A DNA stretch of 64,000 nucleotides from an uncultured Candidatus Melainabacteria bacterium (lineage in GTDB: Bacteria > Cyanobacteriota > Vampirovibrionia > Gastranaerophilales > Gastranaerophilaceae): positions 147,109 to 211,108 of the forward strand of contig CAKVDZ010000003.1 of the NCBI GenBank assembly GCA_934728585.1. Reading direction: 5' to 3'. Every line of letters starts with the position of its first letter. Position 1 is the first letter of the stretch. Position numbers and translations under genes: made by a program. The notes under the pieces were generated by a model. The model did no database searches, was not told the DNA's origin, and saw nothing but the letters and a program-made list of their open reading frames with translations. Positions 1 through 8,544 of this stretch are shown here, piece by piece.

Positions 1-1
1 A

Positions 2-412
2 GGTCAGCTTTGTACAAATGACGGTTTGTTAGTACAACCAGCGATGACATTCCCAGCTGATACAAGAGAAATTACAATTTCTCAAGACGGAAACGTAACA
101 GTTTTGACAGGCAACAACACTCAAGCAAACCAAATTGGTCAATTCCAATTAGTAAGATTCCAAAACCCAGCAGGTTTGTTATCAATCGGTCATAACTTGT
201 ACCAAGAAACATCAGCATCAGGTAATGCAGTTCAGGGTACACCAGGACAAAACGGTATGGGACTATTGGAACAAGGTTTCTTAGAAGGTTCAAACGTTCA
301 AATCGTAGATGAGTTAATCGGATTAATCAAAGCTGAAAGAGCCTTTGAATCAAATTCAAAAATCATCAAAACATCAAGTGATATTCTTCAAATGACAAAC
401 AATTTAACATAA
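2..412 (+). CDS. flgG: Flagellar distal rod protein FlgG, C-terminal part (cut by window edge)
   Basis: This is the C-terminal part of the distal rod protein FlgG; the reading frame is open to the left edge, so the 5' end lies outside the window. About 136 residues are visible. The family-typical stretch DGLLVQPAMTFP is followed by a beta-rich region, and the C-terminus ends in the helical segment DELIGLIKAERAFESNSK, which is the conserved tail of rod, hook and hook-associated proteins. It is the first visible gene of a co-directional flagellar operon, with flgA starting 15 bp after its stop. The TTG at position 26 is only an internal codon, not a start. Confidence 0.93.
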   Translation, partial: GQLCTNDGLLVQPAMTFPADTREITISQDGNVTVLTGNNTQANQIGQFQLVRFQNPAGLLSIGHNLYQETSASGNAVQGTPGQNGMGLLEQGFLEGSNVQIVDELIGLIKAERAFESNSKIIKTSSDILQMTNNLT

Positions 413-426
413 GGTAAGTAATTAAA

Positions 427-1134
427 TTGAAAAAACTAATCACTACAGCGTTAATAATTCTAGCAATTACGGCAAACTCAGTATTCGCCGCTACGCTTTC
501 AGATAGTTTTGTTAGAGAAGAAGTTAAAAAGCAAATTGTTGCTCAAAACAAAAAATACACAGATGCAGATATTGAAGTAATAATTGCAAACATGCCATTT
601 TCAACAATAACTGTACCTGACGGAAAACTAAAAATCCAAGTTACTTCAAACTTTGATAAATTTGTACCAAGAGATATAAAAAAAGTATTTATTTATTCAA
701 ACGGAAAACTTGAAAGACAATTTTTAGTATCAGTAAGAACATTAGCATACAAAGATGTACTTTGCGCAAGAACTCAAATTGACAGAGAAGCACTTCTAAC
801 AAATGCAAATGTCGGACCAAGAAGAATGGAAGTTTCACTTCAACTAGACAATGTTCTTACAGCAGATATGCTAAACAAAAAGCAATTAATCTCAAAAAAA
901 TGGTTTAGAGAAGGCGAAATTTTAGACAAAAGATTCGTAAGAATTAAACCAGATGTAGAAAGAAATTCACAAGTTCAAGCCTATTTCAAAAGCAACGGAG
1001 TTATGGTAATGGTAAGCGGAACGGCGATGAGCGAGGGAATGATAGGTGACTACATAAATGTTCAAAACCCAACATACAAAAGAACTTACAGAGCAAGGGT
1101 TATCGGAGAAAACAAAGTCTTAATTAATATCTAA
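427..1134 (+). CDS. flgA: Flagellar P-ring assembly protein FlgA
   Basis: FlgA is a periplasmic chaperone for assembly of the P ring in the peptidoglycan layer. The 235-residue product starts at a TTG codon with a GGTAAG-like ribosome site upstream. It has a Sec signal peptide (KK, then a hydrophobic stretch ending near SVFA) and a C-terminal SAF-type beta-clip region with the family-like segment VMVMVSGTAMSEGMIGDYI followed by a short VQNP motif. It sits between flgG and flgH, the usual order in P/L-ring operons. A P-ring chaperone implies a diderm envelope. The identification rests on the domain pattern and on the neighbours. Confidence 0.88.
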   Translation: MKKLITTALIILAITANSVFAATLSDSFVREEVKKQIVAQNKKYTDADIEVIIANMPFSTITVPDGKLKIQVTSNFDKFVPRDIKKVFIYSNGKLERQFLVSVRTLAYKDVLCARTQIDREALLTNANVGPRRMEVSLQLDNVLTADMLNKKQLISKKWFREGEILDKRFVRIKPDVERNSQVQAYFKSNGVMVMVSGTAMSEGMIGDYINVQNPTYKRTYRARVIGENKVLINI

Positions 1135-1155
1135 GATTTTAAAAAGGGGAAAAGA

Positions 1156-1779
1156 ATGGTAAGAAAGTTTTTAATAGCAGTAATCGCAATAACATCAATA
1201 ATGAGCGTATATAACAGTGCAAAAGCTGAATCTTTATTCACATTAGGTGCGACTCAATCATACGCATCTTCACCAAAATCTTTATTTGCAGGTGTAAGAG
1301 CTATGGGCATTGGCGATTTAGTTTCAATTGTTGTTGAAGAAAACTTATCAAGCACAGATTCAATGGCATACAACTCAGGTAAATCTTCAAATACAGTTGA
1401 TAACTTTACAACATATTTAAAACAATGGCTTCCATTCTACAATCTAGACAACGCTAACAATTTTGGCGGTTCAAACAATGTAGAAAACTCAGCAAGCACA
1501 TCAAGAGTATTGGCATTTGGCGATACAATTTCAGCACAAGTTGTTCAAATGTTATCAAACGGAAATTTAGTTGTACAAGGCAAAAAGACTCTTGTAAGCA
1601 ACAACGAAAGAGTTGACCTTGTAGTAACAGGTGTTATCGACCCACGTTGGATTGATGCAAGCGGACAAATCTCATCAACTAACGTTGCTAACCTCCAATT
1701 CGCATTATCTGGCAGAGGTTCAGTATCAAGAGGTCAAAACGAAGGTATCATAAACAGAGTAATCAAATACTTATTCTAA
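1156..1779 (+). CDS. flgH: Flagellar L-ring protein FlgH, without a lipobox
   Basis: FlgH forms the L ring around the rod in the outer membrane. The 207-residue product shows the family core, including ARAMGIGDLVSIVVEE-like residues near 50-66 (RAMGIGDLVSIVVEE) and the C-terminal half with VVTGVIDPRWID and SGRGSVSRGQNEGIINR. The start ATG follows an AAAAGGGG ribosome site. In well-studied species FlgH is a lipoprotein with a cysteine just after the signal peptide. Here the signal peptide ends in a signal peptidase I type site (SAKA before ESLF) and the whole protein contains no cysteine. The gene lies 21 bp after flgA and 20 bp before flgI. Confidence 0.93.
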   Translation: MVRKFLIAVIAITSIMSVYNSAKAESLFTLGATQSYASSPKSLFAGVRAMGIGDLVSIVVEENLSSTDSMAYNSGKSSNTVDNFTTYLKQWLPFYNLDNANNFGGSNNVENSASTSRVLAFGDTISAQVVQMLSNGNLVVQGKKTLVSNNERVDLVVTGVIDPRWIDASGQISSTNVANLQFALSGRGSVSRGQNEGIINRVIKYLF

Positions 1780-1799
1780 TCTTTAAGGGAAAAGGGGAA

Positions 1800-2900
1800 A
1801 TGAAAAACAAACTAACAGCACTAATTTTAATAATGATGATGAGCTTGATTTTACCACTACAAGCGCAAGCAGCAAGAGTAAAAATCGGCGATATCACTCA
1901 CGTTAAAGGCGTAAGAAATAACCAAATCGTAGGCTATGGTTTAGTTGTAGGCTTACCTGGAACAGGTGACAACTCTCGTTCTACACAATTAACAAACAAA
2001 ATGTTATTAATGAACTTGGGTACAGTAATTGAACAAGAAAACTACATTCAAAAAGGTTCTTCAGCTGCAGTAATCGTAACAGCAACAGTTCCACCATTCG
2101 CAAAAAACGGTGATCAAATTGACGTTACAGTTTCAACCTTGGCTGATGCTAAAAGCCTAGAGGGTGGTGTTTTGGTTCAAACAATCTTGAAAGCTCCAAA
2201 CGGCGAAGCTGTTGCAGTTGCACAAGGCCCTGTTTCTGTTGGTGGTGTTAATGCAAGAAGTGGCGGAAGCATGACAAGAACTGCAATCACTTCAACAGGT
2301 CGTGTTCCTGGTGGTGCAATTATGGAACGTGATATTGAAACAGAAATCGGCGACGAAACATCAATCACTTTATCATTAGATCATTCTGATTACACAATGA
2401 TTTCAAGAATTGCTCAAAGAATTAATTCAATTGCACCAGCAAAAGCAATCGACGGAAGTTCAGTAAAAGTAACTATTCCAAGCTCATTTCAAAATGACAG
2501 AATTACTTTCTTATCAATTTTAGAAAACTTGGAAGTAAGTCCAACAGCAGAAAGGGCAAAAGTTATCGTTAATGAAAGAACTGGAACTGTTGTAATAGGT
2601 TCGCAAGTAAAACTTCTTCCAGCAGCGGTTGCACACGGAAACATTACAGTAACAGTTGCAACAACAAACGATGTTTCTCAACCAAACTCATTTGCGCAAG
2701 GTTCAACAGTTGGTTTTTCAAATTCAACAATCGGAGTTGACAAAGGTGCAGGTAGTTTAGTAAAAATGGACGCAAACAGCAACTTAAATGACCTTGTAAA
2801 CGCATTAAACTCAATCGGCGTAACTCCAGTAGATATAATCAGTATCTTACAAGCGTTGAAAAAAGCAGGTAGTTTACAAGCAGATTTGCAAGTAATTTAA
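1800..2900 (+). CDS. flgI: Flagellar P-ring protein FlgI
   Basis: FlgI builds the P ring in the periplasm, around the rod. The 366-residue length is normal for the family. A signal peptide ends near LQAQA, just before ARVKIGDI. The conserved early segment NQIVGYGLVVGLPGTGDN and the later VTVSTLADAKSLEGGVLVQT and INSIAP segments are present. The C-terminus (LVNALNSIGVTPVDIISIL) is the typical helical end. The gene has an AAAGGGGAA ribosome site and is followed at once by flgJ. It is one of the most secure calls in the window and, with flgH and flgA, shows that the cell has an outer membrane. Confidence 0.96.
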   Translation: MKNKLTALILIMMMSLILPLQAQAARVKIGDITHVKGVRNNQIVGYGLVVGLPGTGDNSRSTQLTNKMLLMNLGTVIEQENYIQKGSSAAVIVTATVPPFAKNGDQIDVTVSTLADAKSLEGGVLVQTILKAPNGEAVAVAQGPVSVGGVNARSGGSMTRTAITSTGRVPGGAIMERDIETEIGDETSITLSLDHSDYTMISRIAQRINSIAPAKAIDGSSVKVTIPSSFQNDRITFLSILENLEVSPTAERAKVIVNERTGTVVIGSQVKLLPAAVAHGNITVTVATTNDVSQPNSFAQGSTVGFSNSTIGVDKGAGSLVKMDANSNLNDLVNALNSIGVTPVDIISILQALKKAGSLQADLQVI

Positions 2901-2919
2901 ATTTAAAAAGGTGGGTCAA

Positions 2920-3267
2920 ATGGATAATTCAATAAATACAGTAACGGCAAACGTACTAAACAATCAAGGTTTAATCAACAACGAACAATATACTTTAAAT
3001 AATATCAAAGGCGCAGGTAATCAAAAAGCTCAGTTAAAAAAAGTCGGAGAAGAATTTGAAACACTGTTTTTAACAAAGATGATGCAAACAATGGACAAAA
3101 CCGTAGACCGAGAAGGTGGCTTGCTTGGAGAGGAATCAAAATACGTAGACACATTTAAAAATCACGTCTACCAAGAAGTAGGCAGACAAATGGCTAAGAG
3201 TCCGCACACATCAATCGGCATCGCAAGCCAAATCTACAAACAAATGGAAAGATACGTACAAGATTAA
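2920..3267 (+). CDS. flgJ: FlgJ-type rod-binding protein, single domain
   Basis: This 115-residue protein corresponds to the N-terminal rod-capping domain of FlgJ; the segment EEFETLFLTKMMQTMDKT is typical of the rod-binding family. The C-terminal peptidoglycan hydrolase domain found in enteric FlgJ is absent, as in many other phyla, so the wall must be cut by a separate enzyme. I chose the ATG at 2920 rather than the upstream GTG at 2911 because AAGGTGG sits at a good distance before the ATG. It follows flgI by 19 bp. Confidence 0.82.
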   Translation: MDNSINTVTANVLNNQGLINNEQYTLNNIKGAGNQKAQLKKVGEEFETLFLTKMMQTMDKTVDREGGLLGEESKYVDTFKNHVYQEVGRQMAKSPHTSIGIASQIYKQMERYVQD

Positions 3268-3286
3268 TTAGAAAAGGGATAAAGAT

Positions 3287-3571
3287 ATGTCATTAAACGG
3301 AATTTCAACAGGAGCATCAAATTCAATACAAGCATTTACAGCATCAAACGCACTAAAAGCAGCACAAAATGCATTAAAAAACGATAACACAGTTAAAGAC
3401 AATACACCGAGCGGTGTTGATTTAAAAGACAACAATATTATTTTAAAAGACCAAAATTTAGCAGAAATCAGAGATTTTGCAAAAATTGCAGGTGAAGATA
3501 ACCTAACAGATGAAGATATCAAATATGGTTTAACATACGGTAGAAGCGTTATTGCAGACTACGTGATTTAA
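3287..3571 (+). CDS. Small flagellar-operon protein, possible anti-sigma factor FlgM
   Basis: This 94-residue product is encoded between flgJ and the flgN-like gene, the place where flgM often lies. The N-terminal half is low in complexity (SNAL, KAAQNALKN) and probably flexible. The C-terminal half is predicted helical and contains LAEIRDFAKIAGEDNLTDED followed by IKYGLTYGRSVIADYVI. FlgM proteins are short, with a disordered N-terminus and a helical sigma-28-binding C-terminus, so size, position and layout fit. I do not see a diagnostic FlgM signature, so the function is a proposal. The start has a GAAAAGGGATAAAG ribosome site. Confidence 0.5.
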   Translation: MSLNGISTGASNSIQAFTASNALKAAQNALKNDNTVKDNTPSGVDLKDNNIILKDQNLAEIRDFAKIAGEDNLTDEDIKYGLTYGRSVIADYVI

Positions 3572-3587
3572 TAAACAAGAGGAAATA

Positions 3588-4088
3588 ATGGAAGAAAAAG
3601 TTTTCAGAAATATATCAAATATGTTAGAAGAAACAATAGAAGCATACGAAGAATTGCTTAATTTGTACAAAGAAAAAAAACAAGCACTTCTAAAACCAGA
3701 CAGAGAAATGCTTCGATTTGTAGATGAAAAAATTCTAGCACACGTTAACACTATCAAAAACGTTAACAAAAAACGCGAAGATTATTGTACAGAAAATGAT
3801 ATCGCTCCTGCAAAAATTAACAATTTAATTGACGTTGCAAGCAAAGAATATCCCGAATTTGCAGACATTTATCAAAACCAAAAAGTTAAGATAAATGAAG
3901 TTGCAAAAGAATTGGCGTTAGTAGAAAAGACAAATGTGGAACTAATAAAGCATGGATTAATTATGTCTGATAAATTATTGGATATTATTATCAGTGCCGC
4001 ACAACCGCAAACGGAGAATTACGATATGTACGGCAAAAATACGGATACAAGTGAGCTAAGCATAAGTTCCATAGTGGAAGACGCTTAA
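3588..4088 (+). CDS. flgN: FlgN-like flagellar export chaperone
   Basis: FlgN is the cytoplasmic chaperone that keeps the hook-filament junction proteins FlgK and FlgL export-competent. The 166-residue product is almost entirely helical and coiled-coil in character: the N-terminal MLEETIEAYEELLNLYKEKK and the following heptad-rich stretch match the FlgN family pattern. Its neighbours are its expected clients, flgK immediately downstream (13 bp) and flgL after it. The start has AAGAGGAAATA upstream. The family is poorly conserved in sequence, so the call depends partly on the gene order. Confidence 0.78.
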   Translation: MEEKVFRNISNMLEETIEAYEELLNLYKEKKQALLKPDREMLRFVDEKILAHVNTIKNVNKKREDYCTENDIAPAKINNLIDVASKEYPEFADIYQNQKVKINEVAKELALVEKTNVELIKHGLIMSDKLLDIIISAAQPQTENYDMYGKNTDTSELSISSIVEDA

Positions 4089-4101
4089 AAAGGAGTTTAA
4101 G

Positions 4102-5616
4102 ATGACCATTAACAAAGCTATGAATATTGCCTTAACGGGCTTAAACGCAAACCAAGCTGCATTAAATGTAGTTTCTCACAATATTGCGAATATGAATACT
4201 GAGGGCTATCGTCGTCAGACCGTTCATTTTGCAGAAATGCGTACACCAATTTATGACAACAGCGTAAGAGGTCAAATTGCTTCTCTTGCTGGTGTTAAAA
4301 TTGATGGCATTACAACAGCTTCAAGTGATTACTTGAACAATTATTATAGAGTACAAAACTCAATTTATGAGGGCTTACAAGCTGGAGCAGATGCGCTTGG
4401 CGGAATTGCAAACTTATTAGATGAATTAAAGGATTCTGCTCTTGGCGATTCATTAGAAGAATTTTTCAACGCAGCAAATGCCCTAAACCAAAATCCAACA
4501 GATTACAGTTTGAGAATTAACTTTGTAGAAAGAGCTAAAGCAGTTGCAAACAAATTCAATGCAACAAGCAAAAATCTTTCAAATTACAAAGAGAACTTGT
4601 TTGGACCAGCAAATACAACAGGTGAAGCCGCAGAAGTTTCACAGGTTGGAACAGATGTTAAACAGTTAAAAGACAGTTTACAAAGTTTAGCAGACCTAAA
4701 CCGTCAAATCAATATGAATCCTAACGACACTAGCTTGCAATCACAACGTGATCAAATTTTAGCTAATATCTCTGGATTTGCAAACATTACAACAACATTA
4801 AATTCAAACGGCACAGCTAACGTAAAACTTGGCAATTATGACCTTGTAAAAGGTAGCGAAGTTGTTGGCAAACTAACTTACAGCGTAAATACAGACGGAA
4901 GTCCAAAGATAAATTATTATAACGAGGAAACAAAAAATCCGTCTGAAGATATTACAAAGACATTTACTGGTGGTTCAATCGGCGGTGTAATCGCAAACTT
5001 AGAATACATAAACAACGCAAGTGGAAAATTTGATAATCTAAAAAATGTATTCGTAAAATACATGAATGACCTACAAACAGGTGACCCAGATGGCACAGGC
5101 AAATCTCCTTGCTGGTATGACAGAGATAACCCTGCTGGAGGAATTTTAGCAGAAAATCCACCAAAACTATTTGAAGTAGACGCTAAAGGTAACGTAAGCG
5201 TAAATAAAGAAGTTTATGATAATCCAGATAAAGTTGCAGCAGCAAGAGTTGATACGACAGTAGCAGACTGGGAGAAATCAGTAGGTAACGGCGACAACGC
5301 TTTAGCCTTTTTCAACACAAAAACTAAACCATTCTACGGCGATCCTCCTGATGGACTTAAAGGACTTTCAATCCAAGATTACATAATCTCGATTGGAACA
5401 GAGGCAGCACTAAAAGCACAAGATTTACAAAATCAAGCAGATGCACAAGGTAACGTTGTAGATAACATCAGCAACCAAATTCTTTCAGAAACTGGGGTAA
5501 ACCTTGACGAAGAATTATCAAATATGATTATTTATCAACAGGCATACAACGCAAGCGCAAGAGTATTTTCGGCTTGTGTCGAAATATACGATACGTTAGT
5601 TAATTTAGGTAAATAA
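4102..5616 (+). CDS. flgK: Flagellar hook-associated protein 1 FlgK
   Basis: FlgK is the first hook-filament junction protein. The 504-residue product begins with the rod/hook-family N-terminus (ALTGLNANQAALNVVSHNIA then NMNTEGYRRQ) and ends with the matching helical C-terminus (EELSNMIIYQQAYNASARVF). These two ends form the coiled-coil of the axial structure. The middle (about residues 100-430) is the variable exposed region. An AAAAAGGAG ribosome site precedes the ATG. It follows its probable chaperone gene and precedes flgL, the second junction protein. Confidence 0.96.
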   Translation: MTINKAMNIALTGLNANQAALNVVSHNIANMNTEGYRRQTVHFAEMRTPIYDNSVRGQIASLAGVKIDGITTASSDYLNNYYRVQNSIYEGLQAGADALGGIANLLDELKDSALGDSLEEFFNAANALNQNPTDYSLRINFVERAKAVANKFNATSKNLSNYKENLFGPANTTGEAAEVSQVGTDVKQLKDSLQSLADLNRQINMNPNDTSLQSQRDQILANISGFANITTTLNSNGTANVKLGNYDLVKGSEVVGKLTYSVNTDGSPKINYYNEETKNPSEDITKTFTGGSIGGVIANLEYINNASGKFDNLKNVFVKYMNDLQTGDPDGTGKSPCWYDRDNPAGGILAENPPKLFEVDAKGNVSVNKEVYDNPDKVAAARVDTTVADWEKSVGNGDNALAFFNTKTKPFYGDPPDGLKGLSIQDYIISIGTEAALKAQDLQNQADAQGNVVDNISNQILSETGVNLDEELSNMIIYQQAYNASARVFSACVEIYDTLVNLGK

Positions 5617-5672
5617 CCTAAGACAAGCAAACAAAAGGATTTGTAAGCATTAACAAACAACGAGGATTAATT

Positions 5673-6614
5673 ATGGCTATAGGACGAGTTTCAACATATC
5701 AATTAAATAAATCTTTTACGGGTCAAATTGGCAACACTCAAGCCAAATTTAACAAGCTTTCTCAACAAATTCAATCAGGCAAGAGAGTTTCTTCAATCAC
5801 TGATGATGCTGTTGCAGCAAGAGGCATTATCAAGGCTAATTCTCAACTTGGCGACATAGAAACGTATGTTGCAAACTTGAAACAAGCCGATAATGAGTTA
5901 ACTCAAACAGATAGCACTCTAAAAAGTGTTTCTGACAAACTTCAAGAAGCATACGATTTAGCTATGACAGTTGCAAACGGAACTAATGGTGAAGAACAAT
6001 TAGAAGCTTACCGTCAACAATTAGATTCAATTATTGAAAGTGTTACAGCACTTGCAAATACAAAATATGGCGACCAATATTTGTTCTCTGGAACAAGAAC
6101 AACAACTCCAGCATATACAAAAACTGATGATGGATTAACTTGGAACGGCAACGATGAAGCTAGATATGCACTTATTGGTCAAGACCAAAAAGAACAAATC
6201 AACTTTAGTGGCTATGATATTTTTGGAGATGCTCAAGTCCAAACTGACCCAGCAACTGGCGAAAAAACAGTAACTGGCGACGGCGCATTTAAAGCTTTAT
6301 ACGAACTAAAAATCGCTTTAGAAAGTGATGACGTTGATACGGAAAAAGCTCGCGAAACACTAACAGGACTTAACGAAGGTATTGAATATGTAACAGGCTC
6401 AAGAACAAAAGCTGGTGCTTTAGGTAGTCAATTTGACGACTTACAAACAACATACACAAACGACACCTTGAATATCAAACAACTACGTTCAAACCTAGAA
6501 GATGTTGACTTGCCGAGTGCAATTTCTGACTGGTATTCATCATACCAAGCACTTCAAGCAAGTTATCAAATGTTCTCACAAACTATGAACGTTAGCTTGC
6601 TAAATTACATTTAA
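5673..6614 (+). CDS. flgL: Flagellar hook-associated protein 3 FlgL
   Basis: FlgL is the second junction protein between hook and filament, a flagellin-like protein. The 313-residue length is typical. The N-terminus (RVSTYQLNKSFTGQIG, then LSQQIQSGKRVSSITDDAVA) and the segment YGDQYLFSGTRTTTPAY are family hallmarks, and the C-terminus is helical (QALQASYQMFSQTMNVSLLNYI ends the protein). It is the last gene of the visible flagellar operon and is followed 45 bp later by an intrinsic terminator. The start has a CGAGGATTAATT ribosome site. Confidence 0.95.
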   Translation: MAIGRVSTYQLNKSFTGQIGNTQAKFNKLSQQIQSGKRVSSITDDAVAARGIIKANSQLGDIETYVANLKQADNELTQTDSTLKSVSDKLQEAYDLAMTVANGTNGEEQLEAYRQQLDSIIESVTALANTKYGDQYLFSGTRTTTPAYTKTDDGLTWNGNDEARYALIGQDQKEQINFSGYDIFGDAQVQTDPATGEKTVTGDGAFKALYELKIALESDDVDTEKARETLTGLNEGIEYVTGSRTKAGALGSQFDDLQTTYTNDTLNIKQLRSNLEDVDLPSAISDWYSSYQALQASYQMFSQTMNVSLLNYI

Positions 6615-6659
6615 CAATTTTAAAACAAAACTTACCATTCATTTAATAAATTTATATCT

Positions 6660-6684
6660 AGGACATCAATCGATGTCCTTTTTA
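6660..6684 (+). terminator. Intrinsic terminator of the flagellar operon
   Basis: An 8-bp perfect stem, AGGACATC / GATGTCCT, with the 4-nt loop AATC, is followed by a run of T. It lies 45 bp after the flgL stop. Confidence 0.88.
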
Positions 6685-6694
6685 TTTTCTAACT

Positions 6695-6725
6695 AAAAAC
6701 TCCCTCATTTCTGAGAGAGTTTTTA
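6695..6725 (-). terminator. Intrinsic terminator of the convergent gene at 6732-7676
   Basis: Read on the minus strand, an ACTC-TCTC / GAGG-GAGT type stem with one mismatch and a 6-nt loop is followed by TTTTTAGTTAG. It begins 7 bp after the stop of the minus-strand gene, so two terminators lie back to back between convergent genes. Confidence 0.75.
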
Positions 6726-6731
6726 ACTTTA

Positions 6732-7676
6732 TTAACCGAATGTATTGAATGTTTTTTCAACGTTTTTATCAATAACTGAAGAAATTGATTCCATTTCTGT
6801 AGAAATTGCATTTTGTTCAGTATCTAATTGTTTCAATCTTAATTCTAATTTTTTATCTTGAGCTTGGATAACTGAAGTTTGAGCGTTGATTTCTTCCATT
6901 TGTTGTTGGTATAAGTAGTTTTTGTAAGTATATTCATTGTATGCATCATTGTATGCGTCATTATCTGTAACTTGGCTTGTTTTGATTGCAATTGAATCTA
7001 AGTTTAAAGCTTTACCATCTTGTTTACCACCGCTTAAAGCTGCAATTCTGTTGTTTGCATCTCTTGTGATAGAAACTTCTGTCCAAACACCTGAGTTGTA
7101 AGTTGTTTTGTCAGCTTGTCTATAGTAGTCAACAGGAGCATCAACACCTTTTTCATCTACTTCAGATTTTAAGAAATATGTATATTGATGAGATGAACCA
7201 TTTTGTTTGTCTGTATAATAGATATCTTCTGCTGTTAAGGCTTGATTACCAGTAGCAGCTTTCATTTCTTCTAAAATATTATTTGCTATATTACCTACTT
7301 GAGTTTCGCCTTGTACTAATTTAAGACCATTAAAAGTATAATCATTACCAACTTTATTAAGGTTTGTAGTACCAATTTTTTGAGCAACATATTCTTCTGC
7401 TGAATAAGTCCAAGAAATTGTAGCGTTTGAATCTTTACCAGTTACTTGGTTGAATGTATAAGTGTTACCAGCGTATGTGCAAGTGTAAACAGTTGTTTTG
7501 TAGCTTTCAGTTGATGGAGGAGTTGGAACTGATAAAGTTAACATGCTGTTATAGTAGCTAGCTGATTGATTAGCCAATGTTGTTCTTTGTTGGTTAATTT
7601 GTTGACCTTCATATTCAATGTTAGTCTTTCTAGCTGTTAAGTTTAAAAATCTTGCTTGTGATGCTGCTAAACCCAT
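6732..7676 (-). CDS. Unrecognised helical protein with flagellin-like ends
   Basis: I do not recognise a named family. The 314-residue product has two helical ends around a beta-rich centre. The N-terminus MGLAASQARFLNLTARKTN is followed by a Gln-rich helix (EGQQINQQRTTLANQ). The C-terminal 70 residues are a long coiled coil (LYQQQMEEINAQ, then LELRLKQLDTEQNAISTEM). The middle (about 60-220) is rich in Thr, Tyr, Asn and Gly. This layout resembles axial flagellar proteins, and the gene sits beside the flagellar operon, but it has no signal peptide and lacks flagellin signatures. I recall similar N-termini from Melainabacteria, which I could not check. It has its own terminator. Confidence 0.6.
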   Translation of the reverse strand: MGLAASQARFLNLTARKTNIEYEGQQINQQRTTLANQSASYYNSMLTLSVPTPPSTESYKTTVYTCTYAGNTYTFNQVTGKDSNATISWTYSAEEYVAQKIGTTNLNKVGNDYTFNGLKLVQGETQVGNIANNILEEMKAATGNQALTAEDIYYTDKQNGSSHQYTYFLKSEVDEKGVDAPVDYYRQADKTTYNSGVWTEVSITRDANNRIAALSGGKQDGKALNLDSIAIKTSQVTDNDAYNDAYNEYTYKNYLYQQQMEEINAQTSVIQAQDKKLELRLKQLDTEQNAISTEMESISSVIDKNVEKTFNTFG

Positions 7677-7823
7677 AACGATACACTTTCTTGATTAACT
7701 TATTTCCCTTACAAGTTTAATATCGGTGTAAACACATGTATTCTTTAGGGTTTTGGCATGTTTTGTTACATAAGTTTACATTTTTTGTAGTAAAATTATC
7801 TTATACAAAATAAGGATAATATC

Positions 7824-8528
7824 ATGAGTGGAAAACAACCAGAATATCAAACATACAAACGTTATAAAAAACAAAAAGATGTAACTGCACAAAATATTTT
7901 AACAGTATTTACAACTACATTTTTAATTATGCTTGTATTTTTTATAGGTGCAGCAAGACATATGACTCCATCTGTTGATGTTGCAATTGGCGAAGATAGC
8001 GCGACAGACGCAAAAGAAACAGGTTTGGGCGTTAAGGGTTTCATTGATAACAGACTTAAAGCAATTCAGTCAGAAGATTCTGATTCTATAATTAAAAAAA
8101 TTGAAGAAAAAAAACAATCTAAATTTGAAGAAGATGACGAAGATGAATATTTTTCAAAAGATTTAGAAGAAAAAGTTAAAATTCCAGTAAAAAAGGTTAA
8201 ACAAGAAGTTGCAAAATTACAAAATGAAACAACAACAGAAATACCTCCAAAACCTATTGTTCAACCTCAAAAACCAACCGAAGCACCCATCGCAACTCCA
8301 GCAGTAACAAATATTAAGGTTGTTGTAGGCAGTTATTCTTCAATTGACCAAGCAAAAGTTGCCCAATCTATTTTACAAGAGGCAGGTTTAGGTGTAACTC
8401 CATTTGTTAAAAATATTCAAGGTTCATATACTTTACAAGTTGGCTCATTCTCATCTGAACAAAAAGCTCAATCTTTAGCAAATGAATTATTGAAAAATAA
8501 TTTTCCAGCAAGAATTATTAGGAATTAA
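7824..8528 (+). CDS. Membrane-anchored SPOR-domain protein
   Basis: SPOR domains bind denuded peptidoglycan at division sites. The 234-residue product has a short basic cytoplasmic N-terminus, one membrane segment at about residues 24-42 (ILTVFTTTFLIMLVFFIGAA), a charged linker rich in Lys and Glu, a Pro-rich stretch (PPKPIVQPQKPTEAP) and a C-terminal SPOR domain of about 70 residues (VVVGSYSSIDQAKVAQSIL and SYTLQVGSFSSEQKAQSL). The layout suggests a bitopic division or wall-remodelling factor of the inner membrane. It precedes the PfkB kinase gene by 16 bp and may be cotranscribed with it. The exact role is unknown. Confidence 0.82.
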   Translation: MSGKQPEYQTYKRYKKQKDVTAQNILTVFTTTFLIMLVFFIGAARHMTPSVDVAIGEDSATDAKETGLGVKGFIDNRLKAIQSEDSDSIIKKIEEKKQSKFEEDDEDEYFSKDLEEKVKIPVKKVKQEVAKLQNETTTEIPPKPIVQPQKPTEAPIATPAVTNIKVVVGSYSSIDQAKVAQSILQEAGLGVTPFVKNIQGSYTLQVGSFSSEQKAQSLANELLKNNFPARIIRN

Positions 8529-8544
8529 GATTTAAGGAGAAAAA

